DNA from: Myroides indicus
GTDB taxonomy: Bacteria; Bacteroidota; Bacteroidia; Flavobacteriales; Flavobacteriaceae
Length of the DNA stretch: 64,000 bases
Direction of reading: 5' to 3'
Assembly: GCF_004364575.1 (NCBI RefSeq)
Contig: NZ_SOAG01000003.1
Location: forward strand, 1 to 64,000
Position numbers and translations under genes: made by a program. The notes under the pieces were generated by a model. It ran no database searches and was not told the DNA's origin. It worked only from the letters and a program-made list of their open reading frames with translations. The stretch's first letter is position 1. Every line of letters starts with the position of its first letter. This document shows positions 19,099-26,645 of the stretch, in pieces.

Positions 19099-21090
19099 AT
19101 GAGATTCACAATAAATTCAGAATACTCCCCAACCGGAGACCAGCCTGAAGCTATTAAAAAGCTAAGTCAAGGTTTATTAGATAATGAAAAATATCAAACA
19201 TTAGTTGGAGTAACCGGATCAGGAAAAACATTTACTGTAGCTAATGTTATACAAGAAGTCCAAAAACCCACTTTGGTGCTGGCACATAATAAAACACTCG
19301 CTGCTCAGCTATATTCAGAATTTAAAAACTTTTTTCCTGAGAATGCTGTTGAATATTTTGTTTCTTATTATGATTATTATCAGCCTGAAGCCTTTATTCC
19401 TGTTACAGGGCAATATATAGAAAAGGATTTATCTATTAATGATGAGTTGGAAAAAATGCGTCTCAGTACTACTTCTTCTCTCCTTTCTGGAAGAAGAGAT
19501 GTATTGGTAGTTGCATCTGTTTCTTGTCTTTATGGAATAGGAAATCCTGTTGAATTTCAAAAGAACGTTATTTCTATTGAATTGAACCAAGAAATCTCAC
19601 GTACTAAATTCTTACACCGACTGGTTCAAAGTCTATATTCTAGAACAGAAGCCGATTTTACACCAGGATCATTTAGAATTAAAGGAGACACTATTGAAGT
19701 ATTTCCAAGCTATGCTGATAACCCTTTCAGAATCCATTTTTTTGGTGATGAAATTGAAGATATTGAAGTTTTTGATCCGGTTAATGCCCAAGTAATAGAA
19801 AGATTTGATGCCTTAACTATTTATCCTGCAAATATGTTTGTTACATCACCTGACGTATTGCAAAAAGCTATTTGGGAGATACAACAGGATTTAGTTAAAC
19901 AAATTGATTATTTTAAAGAACAAGGCAAACATTTAGAGGCTAAAAGATTAGAAGAAAGAACTAATTTTGATTTGGAAATGATAAGGGAATTAGGATATTG
20001 TTCCGGAATTGAAAACTATTCCCGCTATTTAGATGGCAGGGAACCCGGTACTCGCCCATTCTGTTTACTAGACTATTTTCCGGAAGATTATTTGATGATA
20101 GTCGATGAAAGTCACGTGACTATATCACAAGTTCACGCTATGTATGGAGGAGACCGTTCAAGAAAAGAAAATCTTGTAGAATATGGCTTTAGATTGCCAG
20201 CTGCTTTAGACAACAGACCCCTGAAATTTGAAGAATTTGAAATAATGCAAAATCAAGTAATTTACGTTTCAGCTACTCCTGCAGATTACGAATTACAAAA
20301 ATCGGAAGGTGTTTATGTAGAGCAGTTAATTCGACCAACGGGACTTTTGGATCCTGAAATAGAAGTTAGAGCTACTGAAAACCAGATAGATGATTTAATA
20401 GAAGAAATTCAAAACAGAGTTGAGCTTGACGAAAGAATTTTGGTTACTACCTTAACTAAAAGAATGGCTGAAGAGTTGGCAAAATATTTTACTAAAGTAG
20501 GAATTCGCTGCAGGTATATACATTCGGACATTGATACTTTGGAACGAGTAGAAATTATGCAGGACCTGCGGAAAGGGCTTTTTGATGTATTGATAGGAGT
20601 TAACCTCTTAAGAGAGGGATTAGATCTTCCGGAAGTTTCTCTTGTAGCCATTTTAGATGCAGATAAAGAAGGGTTTTTAAGAAGTCACCGCTCTCTAACA
20701 CAAACTGTAGGACGGGCCGCACGAAATATAAATGGAAGAGCTATTATGTATGCGGATAAGATTACAGACAGTATGCAGAAAACGATTGATGAGACTAATT
20801 ATCGACGCAGTAAGCAAATGGCTTATAATCAAGCGCACAATATGACTCCTAAAGCTTTGAATAAAAAAATATCTAATGATTTAATTAAAAATTCATATGA
20901 AGATATACAAATGATTCAATTACAAAAGGTTGCTGAAAATGACATTAAATATAAAAGCAAAACTCAAATAGAAAAGATTATTAGAGAAAAACGAAAAGAA
21001 ATGGAAATAGCAGCTAAAGATTTAGATTTTATCAATGCAGCAAAATTGAGAGATGAAATAAAAGTTTTGAAAGAGAAATTGAGTGAATAA
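19099..21090 (+). CDS. uvrB: Excinuclease ABC subunit B (UvrB)
   Basis: Damage-verifying helicase-like subunit of nucleotide excision repair, partner of the UvrA encoded at 1.3-4.1 kb. The sequence shows Walker A GVTGSGKTF (about residues 39-47) and the β-hairpin segment VSYYDYYQPEA. It also has the DESH Walker B (MIVDESHVTISQ), helicase motifs V-VI (NLLREGLDLPEVSL; QTVGRAARN) and the C-terminal UVR coiled motif (EMEIAAKDLDFINAAKLRDEI) that binds UvrC. The length of 663 aa is normal. The gene stands alone, 37 bases after the OmpA terminator. Confidence 0.98.
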   Translation: MRFTINSEYSPTGDQPEAIKKLSQGLLDNEKYQTLVGVTGSGKTFTVANVIQEVQKPTLVLAHNKTLAAQLYSEFKNFFPENAVEYFVSYYDYYQPEAFIPVTGQYIEKDLSINDELEKMRLSTTSSLLSGRRDVLVVASVSCLYGIGNPVEFQKNVISIELNQEISRTKFLHRLVQSLYSRTEADFTPGSFRIKGDTIEVFPSYADNPFRIHFFGDEIEDIEVFDPVNAQVIERFDALTIYPANMFVTSPDVLQKAIWEIQQDLVKQIDYFKEQGKHLEAKRLEERTNFDLEMIRELGYCSGIENYSRYLDGREPGTRPFCLLDYFPEDYLMIVDESHVTISQVHAMYGGDRSRKENLVEYGFRLPAALDNRPLKFEEFEIMQNQVIYVSATPADYELQKSEGVYVEQLIRPTGLLDPEIEVRATENQIDDLIEEIQNRVELDERILVTTLTKRMAEELAKYFTKVGIRCRYIHSDIDTLERVEIMQDLRKGLFDVLIGVNLLREGLDLPEVSLVAILDADKEGFLRSHRSLTQTVGRAARNINGRAIMYADKITDSMQKTIDETNYRRSKQMAYNQAHNMTPKALNKKISNDLIKNSYEDIQMIQLQKVAENDIKYKSKTQIEKIIREKRKEMEIAAKDLDFINAAKLRDEIKVLKEKLSE

Positions 21091-21110
21091 ACATTATCAA
21101 CATGAGCTAT

Positions 21111-22001
21111 TTATTTCTTTAAAACGTTTTTTTGTATTTCTACAGAGTAATTACCCGGAATAATTTTTTTTCCATACATTTCGGCATAATTTTTAGTAAA
21201 CTCAGCGCCAAAATACAAAATCATTGCGGAGTAATAAACCCATATTAACATAACAATAATTGAGCCTGCTGCTCCATATAATGAGGAAGATGCTGTTGTA
21301 CTTAAATAAAGACCTATTCCCCATTTGCCTACCATAAATAATACGGAAGTAAAAGAAGCTCCTACTGCTGTTTCTTTCCATCCTATTTTTCCGTTAGGAA
21401 GCGTTTTAAATATGAGCATAAATAAAAGAGTAGTGATAATAAAAACTACAACATTATTTAATAAGTTTATAAGGTAGATAGTTTCTTCTTTAAAAAAATC
21501 AGTTAGAAAATCATATAAAATTTCCACAAATGAGTTGATCATTAAGCTTACCAATAATACAAACCCTACAGAACCAATCATAGCAAAGGAAAGCAATCTG
21601 TTTTTTACAAATCTGACAATATTTTTATTCGGTTTAGCAGCCAACCCCCAAATATAATTGATAGAACTTTGAATTTCAGCAAACACCCCTGAAGCACTGA
21701 ATAATAACACCACAATTCCTATAATAGTTGGCAGTGCTCCGGAACGATTGAGCTTCACATTATTCATTGCATTTTTAACTTCTTCAGTAGTGTTAGGCCC
21801 GATAAAATCTGTTAATTGCTGATAAAAGAAATCAGCTACTTCTTTTTGTTCAAAGAAAAAACCACTGGCAGAAATAATTAAAATAAGCAAGGGAGGCAGC
21901 GCAAAAATAGTATAATAAGATAAAGCTGCACTAAATTTCATAGCATTGTCATCAAGGAAATTAGAAACAGAACGCTTTAATAGCTCTATACTTTTTTTCA
22001 T
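21111..22001 (-). CDS. YihY/BrkB-family inner-membrane protein
   Basis: A 296-residue membrane protein with six hydrophobic segments. It shows the family's conserved features: an N-terminal amphipathic start then KFSAALSYYTIFALPPLLILII, the SINYIWGL segment, LPNGKIGWKETAVGASFTSVLF and a final GSIIVMLIWVYYSAMILYFGAEFTKNYAE. The family was once called ribonuclease BN, but that name is wrong; its actual role (possibly export or virulence-related) is unsettled. It converges on uvrB, whose stop lies 20 bases away, and shares no operon with ychF, since a terminator lies between them. Confidence 0.88.
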   Translation of the reverse strand: MKKSIELLKRSVSNFLDDNAMKFSAALSYYTIFALPPLLILIISASGFFFEQKEVADFFYQQLTDFIGPNTTEEVKNAMNNVKLNRSGALPTIIGIVVLLFSASGVFAEIQSSINYIWGLAAKPNKNIVRFVKNRLLSFAMIGSVGFVLLVSLMINSFVEILYDFLTDFFKEETIYLINLLNNVVVFIITTLLFMLIFKTLPNGKIGWKETAVGASFTSVLFMVGKWGIGLYLSTTASSSLYGAAGSIIVMLIWVYYSAMILYFGAEFTKNYAEMYGKKIIPGNYSVEIQKNVLKK

Positions 22002-22090
22002 ATTATTTGTATAAACAGATGAATTGAATACGATTCAAAAATTGCGCCAATATGATAAACAAATTAATGTAAAATAACCTTTAAAAGCAA

Positions 22091-22121
22091 AAAAGAGAAG
22101 TACTCTTTGCACTTCTCTTTT
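22091..22121 (-). terminator. Terminator after ychF
   Basis: An 11-bp perfect stem (AAAAGAGAAGT / ACTTCTCTTTT) around a 9-base loop, 23 bases past the ychF stop on the minus strand. Confidence 0.8.
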
Positions 22122-22143
22122 ATAAATATAATCAAAAAAATAA

Positions 22144-23238
22144 TTAGACATTAAAACGAAAGTGCATAACATCTCCGTCTTTTACAATGTATTCTTTTCC
22201 TTCCACCTTCAATTTTCCCGCTTCTTTTACTTTGGCTTCAGAACCAAAATTAACAAAGTCCTCATAAGCTATTACTTCTGCCCGAATAAATCCTTTTTCA
22301 AAATCAGAGTGAATTACTCCTGCAGCCTTAGGTGCTGTATCTCCTACATTTATAGTCCAAGCTCTGACTTCCTTTACTCCCGCCGTAAAATAGGTCTGCA
22401 GATTTAGCAATTTATAAGCTGAACGGATAAGTTTTGAAACTCCAGGTTCTTGTAGTCCTAAATCTTCTAAAAACATTTGACGTTCTTCAAAGGTTTCGAG
22501 TTCCGTAATATCTGCTTCTGTTGCTACGGCAAGTACTATTACTTCTGCATTTTCATCTTTTACCAATTCTTTTACTTTTTCTACGTATTCATTCCCATTT
22601 ATTGCCGCGGCTTCATCTACGTTGCATACATATAAAACGGGTTTCTGGGTAATCAATTGAAACGAATCAATCAATTCTTCTTCTTCCTGGTTTTCAGGCT
22701 TTATAGTACGTACAGAATTACCTTTTAGTAAAGTTTCTTTAATTTTATCTAATAAATTAGCTTCTACCTGTGCGTCTTTATTTCCCGTTTTTGCAGCTTT
22801 CTTTACTTTTTCCAGTCGTTTTTCAACTGTTTCCAGATCCTTTAACTGCAATTCTATATCAATGGTTTCTTTATCTCTGACAGGATTCACATTTCCGTCA
22901 ACGTGAACAATGTTATCATTATCAAAACAGCGTAAAACATGAATAATAGCATTACACTCTCTTATGTTTCCAAGAAACTGATTACCTAGCCCCTCTCCTT
23001 TACTCGCGCCTTTTACTAATCCTGCAATATCAACAATTTCTACAGTAGCAGGTAAAACACGCTCCGGATTGACTAACTCCTCCAATTTAGATAAACGAGT
23101 ATCAGGAACATTAACTACGCCAATGTTAGGTTCTATTGTACAGAAAGGAAAATTTGCACTTTGCGCTTTTGCATTTGACAGACAATTAAACAATGTTGAC
23201 TTTCCTACGTTGGGCAACCCCACAATACCTGCTTTCAT
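22144..23238 (-). CDS. ychF: Obg-like ATPase YchF (OLA1 family)
   Basis: A translation-factor-class P-loop NTPase that binds ATP rather than GTP and is linked to ribosome and stress responses. The N-terminal G1 motif GLPNVGKSTLFN is at residues 6-17. Switch regions follow with the DIAGLVKGASKGEGLGN signature. The family-specific NxxE-type specificity motif is in YVCNVDE. A coiled segment and the C-terminal TGS domain end in DGDVMHFRFNV. The length of 364 aa matches the family. It is monocistronic with its own promoter box and terminator. Confidence 0.97.
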   Translation of the reverse strand: MKAGIVGLPNVGKSTLFNCLSNAKAQSANFPFCTIEPNIGVVNVPDTRLSKLEELVNPERVLPATVEIVDIAGLVKGASKGEGLGNQFLGNIRECNAIIHVLRCFDNDNIVHVDGNVNPVRDKETIDIELQLKDLETVEKRLEKVKKAAKTGNKDAQVEANLLDKIKETLLKGNSVRTIKPENQEEEELIDSFQLITQKPVLYVCNVDEAAAINGNEYVEKVKELVKDENAEVIVLAVATEADITELETFEERQMFLEDLGLQEPGVSKLIRSAYKLLNLQTYFTAGVKEVRAWTINVGDTAPKAAGVIHSDFEKGFIRAEVIAYEDFVNFGSEAKVKEAGKLKVEGKEYIVKDGDVMHFRFNV

Positions 23239-23270
23239 ATTTTATACCTATATAATCATTTTTACTGGTG

Positions 23271-23278
23271 CAAATATA
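23271..23278 (-). promoter_or_regulatory. ychF -7 box
   Basis: Minus-strand TATATTTG, 32 bases before the ychF ATG, matches TAnnTTTG. Confidence 0.5.
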
Positions 23279-23465
23279 TTCAAAATAATAGAAGTTTTGG
23301 AAAATGATTTTTATACAAAATGATATCCATATTTAACAATGTAACCTATATCATTTTATTAAAAAACAAACTATAATTGTAGATATAAAACAAAAATAAC
23401 ATTATTTCATTTGAATAAACTTAATATTTAAATGTTTTTTTTTACTATTTTTTAAAAGCCCCCTG

Positions 23466-23495
23466 TTGTTTATGTCAAACTAATTTATAACTTTA
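23466..23495 (+). promoter_or_regulatory. Promoter of the 81-residue gene
   Basis: TTG, 19 bases, TAACTTTA (one mismatch to TAnnTTTG), 30 bases before the ATG at 23526. Confidence 0.55.
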
Positions 23496-23525
23496 CAAGG
23501 ACAATCACCAACTAAACACGCAATA

Positions 23526-23771
23526 ATGAAAACGGTTTTTCCTAAACAACTTAAAATAATTGATTTAGAGACTGAATATAATAATTTCTTAAAAAAGCTT
23601 GAGAAAGCTCAGCTTAATAATCAAAAAACCATTTACTTAGATGAACTTTCATACGATTTACACTTAAAACTTATTAGCGAGAACTACAGAATAAAAAAGA
23701 TTATAAAAAATTCCCTTGCTTTAGGATTTATAAGAAAAAGAACAAAACAGTATTGTATATTGCTTTCGTAA
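23526..23771 (+). CDS. Small basic protein, unknown function
   Basis: An 81-residue, lysine-rich, probably helical cytoplasmic protein (FPKQLKIIDLETEYNNFLKKLEKAQLNN). It is followed by a region that could form a small winged or helical unit (DELSYDLHLKLISENYRIKKIIKNS). I recognise no family. It has its own plausible promoter and ends before a shared bidirectional terminator with galE. Its coding appearance and isolated, promoter-bearing setting support a real gene. A nucleic-acid-binding role is only a guess from its charge. Confidence 0.5.
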   Translation: MKTVFPKQLKIIDLETEYNNFLKKLEKAQLNNQKTIYLDELSYDLHLKLISENYRIKKIIKNSLALGFIRKRTKQYCILLS

Positions 23772-23840
23772 AAAATAAATGGATAACGTCTTATCTTACT
23801 TTTTTAATTTTCACACTTACACGCGATTTATCTATTAACC

Positions 23841-23876
23841 AAACAAAGCTTGTTATTAACGCAACAAGCTTTGTTT
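23841..23876. terminator. Bidirectional terminator between the 81-residue gene and galE
   Basis: A perfect 14-bp stem (AAACAAAGCTTGTT / AACAAGCTTTGTTT) around an 8-base loop, with T runs on both strands. Confidence 0.85.
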
Positions 23877-23880
23877 ATTT

Positions 23881-24891
23881 TTATTTGTTTTTTTGTTCCC
23901 ATTTCCACGCGCTTGCCAACATATCATCTAAAGTTTGAGTGGGCTTCCAATCTAAAGTTTGCTGAGATTTTGTATTATCCGCCCAGGCTTGATCAACATC
24001 TCCTAAGCGTCTTTTTTCTATTTTATAATTTAATTTTATACCCGTAACTCTTTCAAAAGATTGGATTAATTCTAAAACGGAATATCCTTTGCCATTTCCA
24101 ATATTAAATATCTCTGTTTGTTCAGTATTTTGCTGTTTTAGCAAACGTTTTAAAGCACATACATGGGCTTTTGCCAAATCTATTACATGGATATAATCCC
24201 GTACGCAAGTACCATCTGCTGTATTGTAATCATCGCCATATACGGAAAGGTATTCTCTTTTTCCGATTGCCGTTTGGGTAATATAAGGAATCAGGTTGTA
24301 AGGTACTCCTAAAGGGGATTCGCCTATTAAACCGGATTCATGTGCGCCGATAGGATTAAAATAGCGCAGTAAAATGGATTGTAACGGGTAAACTGCTGAT
24401 AAATCTGCAATAATTTCTTCTCCTATCTGCTTTGTATTTCCATAAGGAGATAAAGCTTTTTTTACAGGCGCTTCTTCCGTTATGGGCATACTGTCGGCTT
24501 GTCCGTAAACGGTACAGGAAGAACTGAATATAAATTTGTCTAATCCATGTTCTTTCATGGCCGATAAAATATTGATTAGCGAAAAAAGATTATTTTCATA
24601 GTAAAAAAGAGGTTCTTTTGTACTTTCTCCTACGGCTTTGGAAGCGGCAAAGTGAATAATACCAGCAATATCGCTGTGTGAATCGAAAAACTGATCGACT
24701 GCTGCTTTATTTCTTAAATCTATTTGATGAAACGCCGGCTTTTGATTTGTAATTGCCGTAATCCCTTCCAGTACCGAGCTTTCCGAATTAGAGAGGTTGT
24801 CGATTATTATTACTTCATAGCCTTCTTTTTGCAGCTCCACTACCGTGTGAGATCCGATAAATCCCAACCCTCCTGTTACCAGTATTTTCAT
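23881..24891 (-). CDS. galE: UDP-glucose 4-epimerase (first copy)
   Basis: Interconverts UDP-glucose and UDP-galactose (or the N-acetyl forms) with bound NAD. The Rossmann motif is GGLGFIGSH at residues 7-15; the catalytic Ser/Thr is in SSSCTVYG and the Tyr-Lys pair in YGNTK. The family's RDYIHVIDLAKAH and NIGNGKGYSV motifs are present. At 336 residues it is standard. It is distinct from a second galE inside the polysaccharide locus at 45.8 kb, with clear but far from identical sequence. It follows nagB by about 130 bases, which suits a housekeeping hexose/hexosamine role. Confidence 0.95.
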   Translation of the reverse strand: MKILVTGGLGFIGSHTVVELQKEGYEVIIIDNLSNSESSVLEGITAITNQKPAFHQIDLRNKAAVDQFFDSHSDIAGIIHFAASKAVGESTKEPLFYYENNLFSLINILSAMKEHGLDKFIFSSSCTVYGQADSMPITEEAPVKKALSPYGNTKQIGEEIIADLSAVYPLQSILLRYFNPIGAHESGLIGESPLGVPYNLIPYITQTAIGKREYLSVYGDDYNTADGTCVRDYIHVIDLAKAHVCALKRLLKQQNTEQTEIFNIGNGKGYSVLELIQSFERVTGIKLNYKIEKRRLGDVDQAWADNTKSQQTLDWKPTQTLDDMLASAWKWEQKNK

Positions 24892-25024
24892 GTTTATACT
24901 ATATCTTTTGTCCGGTTTTAAAGAATATATAACTTAATTTACCAATAAACCGTTTATATCAACTTTACCTTTGTAGATTTCTAACCCTCACTTTTAAGTG
25001 AGTAATATAATTTATATTTATCTC

Positions 25025-25819
25025 TTATTTTGTCAACAAGGAGGCTGCTTCGGTATCTAATACATATTCTACATTGGGCAAATGCTGTAAATAGGTTGCC
25101 GGAACATCTGCGGTAATATTTCCTTCTAAGGCTTGTTTAACAATCCCTGCTTTTCTAGAGCTCCATGCCAATAAAACTATTTCTCTTGCCTGAGTGATTG
25201 TTTTTATTCCCATCGTAATTGCCTGAACGGGAACTTTTTCTTTTCCGCCAAAATCTGCAGAGGCGTCTTCCCGGGTCAAATCATTTAAGGTAACCAAACG
25301 GGTTATGGACTTCAACAAAGCCCCGGGTTCATTAAATCCGATGTGTCCTGTTCGTCCTATGCCCAGCAATTGAAAATCCAACCCGCCGCAATTTGCTATA
25401 TTTTGTTCATATTGCCGACAATAAGCTGCTATGTTTTCCAAAGCTATACTTCCATCGGGAATATGGATGTTTTGGGGTAGAATATCAATATGATCAAACA
25501 AATTTTTGTTCATAAAAGACACATAGCTCTGCTCTTCTATGGGCTGCATGGGGTAGTATTCGTCTAAATTAAAGGTTATGACATTTTTAAAGCTCAACCC
25601 TTCGTTTTTGTGAAGCCGAACCAACTCTTGATATACTTGTTTGGGCGAAGACCCTGTTGCCAACCCCAAAATTGTTTTTTCTCCTTTACTTCCTTTTTTT
25701 GTGATTAAATCTGCTATGCGTTGTGCTACATATAACGAGGCATCTTTGCAATCGGCATAGATTTTTACCGAAGTTTTATTTTTGATTTTCGTAGCAGGCG
25801 ATATAGCTGGATTTGTCAT
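25025..25819 (-). CDS. nagB: Glucosamine-6-phosphate deaminase
   Basis: Converts glucosamine-6-phosphate to fructose-6-phosphate and ammonia. The signature LGLATGSSPKQVYQELV (about residues 50-66), the catalytic Asp in FNLDEYYP and the active-site stretch LLGIGRTGHIGFNEPG are all present. At 264 residues it is the single-domain form without the large C-terminal extension seen in some Bacteroidota. It is transcribed toward galE; the gap of about 130 bases leaves co-transcription uncertain. The pair supplies and recycles amino sugars for cell-envelope synthesis. Confidence 0.95.
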   Translation of the reverse strand: MTNPAISPATKIKNKTSVKIYADCKDASLYVAQRIADLITKKGSKGEKTILGLATGSSPKQVYQELVRLHKNEGLSFKNVITFNLDEYYPMQPIEEQSYVSFMNKNLFDHIDILPQNIHIPDGSIALENIAAYCRQYEQNIANCGGLDFQLLGIGRTGHIGFNEPGALLKSITRLVTLNDLTREDASADFGGKEKVPVQAITMGIKTITQAREIVLLAWSSRKAGIVKQALEGNITADVPATYLQHLPNVEYVLDTEAASLLTK

Positions 25820-25849
25820 GTGTTTTTATATACTAAAAAGATGATTTAG

Positions 25850-25857
25850 CAAATATA
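25850..25857 (-). promoter_or_regulatory. nagB -7 box
   Basis: Minus-strand TATATTTG, 30 bases before the nagB ATG. Confidence 0.5.
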
Positions 25858-26066
25858 AGTTTTTTTCTTTGTGAGTATAGGATGAGAATGGTATTTGTTT
25901 AAAAAGGTGATTAGTGTGAATTTTATTTTGAAACCGGATACCCAGAATTTATTGTTTTTTGTATTAAGTTGAATAATTAGGAATAACTTATTCAATAAAT
26001 AAGAACAGAATTGGATGTCTTTATTCTTTTTTAATTTTATTATTTGGTTTTTAGTGGTTTACCTTT

Positions 26067-26138
26067 CTGCGTTGGATTGGGCATATGGGGACAAGGAAAG
26101 CTTGTTTGACCTGGGGAAATAGCTATTTGAACTGGTGG
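26067..26138 (+). repeat. Direct repeat, copy 1
   Basis: Begins CTGCGTTGGATTGGG and continues through GGGGACAAGGAAAGCTTG and TTTGAC.TGGGGAAA to CTATTTGAAC. It is matched by copy 2 about 350 bases away with a few substitutions and small indels. Confidence 0.75.
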
Positions 26139-26419
26139 GTTTAAAAAAGGGTTTTTATCTTTTTGATACCAAAAAAGAGTTTTCTTTATTAACTTTTTTG
26201 AAACTGCAAAAAAGTAACAAAAAACAGTCTCGCTCCACCTGACTAAACGGTCTTTTTACGCTTTATTCAGGCACGAATACGAACTGCCTGCGGCTTGTAT
26301 TCTTTTGCTCTTCATTTTAGCTTAAAGACACTCGTTTGTCAGCTGAGGCGGTTTGGTGCGGATGTTTATTTTTGGTTTGTCAAATTATAGTGGTGTGTTG
26401 GAATGTGTATTGTATTATA

Positions 26420-26487
26420 CTGCGTTGGATTGGGGATATGGGACAAGGAAGGCTTGTTTGACTTGGGGAAAACACCTATTTGAACAG
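26420..26487 (+). repeat. Direct repeat, copy 2
   Basis: Shares CTGCGTTGGATTGGGG, GGGACAAGGAAGGCTTG and CTATTTGAACAGG with copy 1. It lies some 60 bases beyond the proposed guide end of the RNA at 26546-26645. Confidence 0.75.
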
Positions 26488-26545
26488 GCTGTTGTTTATC
26501 TGATTAGGAGATCAAATTTTTTGAATACTTAGGCATAATAATAAG

Positions 26546-26645
26546 TGAGCCCACGCATTGTATATGTTATTTACATTTAGTGAGTGTTATATTAAACCTC
26601 ACCTTACGGGCGTACAAGCGCCCTCAACACCAGATTGTCAATCTG
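26546..26645 (-). ncRNA. Candidate Cas12f/TnpB-type guide RNA (scaffold plus guide)
   Basis: Read on the minus strand, this begins at a 7-bp hairpin (CAGATTG-A-CAATCTG, 26631-26645) spanning the dCas12f stop codon. Next is a GC-rich stem GGGCG-CTTGTA-CGCCC (26608-26623), then GTAAGGTGAG and a second stem GTGAG/CTCAC (26598-26602 with 26580-26584). It ends TAAATGTAAATAAC at 26566. The stem-CUUGYA-stem followed by a UAAxGUxGAG-like strand strongly resembles published Cas12f tracrRNA/sgRNA cores, and the AAC end resembles scaffold-guide junctions. The next 20 bases (ATATACAATGCGTGGGCTCA, 26565-26546) are the likely guide. Boundaries, promoter and processing are inferred. The position overlapping the 3' end of the effector gene matches TnpB omega-RNA practice. 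Confidence 0.7.

Larger units (their letters stand above)
25858..26545. other. Gene-poor stretch with repeats next to the guide-RNA locus
   Basis: About 690 bases without a credible gene, unusual in this compact window. It contains two related 68-72-base direct repeats (annotated separately) and, at about 26157-26240 on the plus strand, a short degenerate reading (FSLLTFLKLQKSNKK) that I recall as a common dispersed intergenic repeat in Bacteroidota. It is probably the scar of past insertions next to the accessory cassette. No promoter or tRNA was seen. Confidence 0.6.

Noticed and set aside
23753..24047. Small plus-strand frames over the galE terminator region.
   Set aside because: They run through a strong terminator hairpin and antisense to galE; composition is not protein-like.
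26546..26645. A CRISPR array at the dCas12f locus.
   Set aside because: Only one scaffold-like unit is present; no second repeat could be found on either side and there are no adaptation genes.
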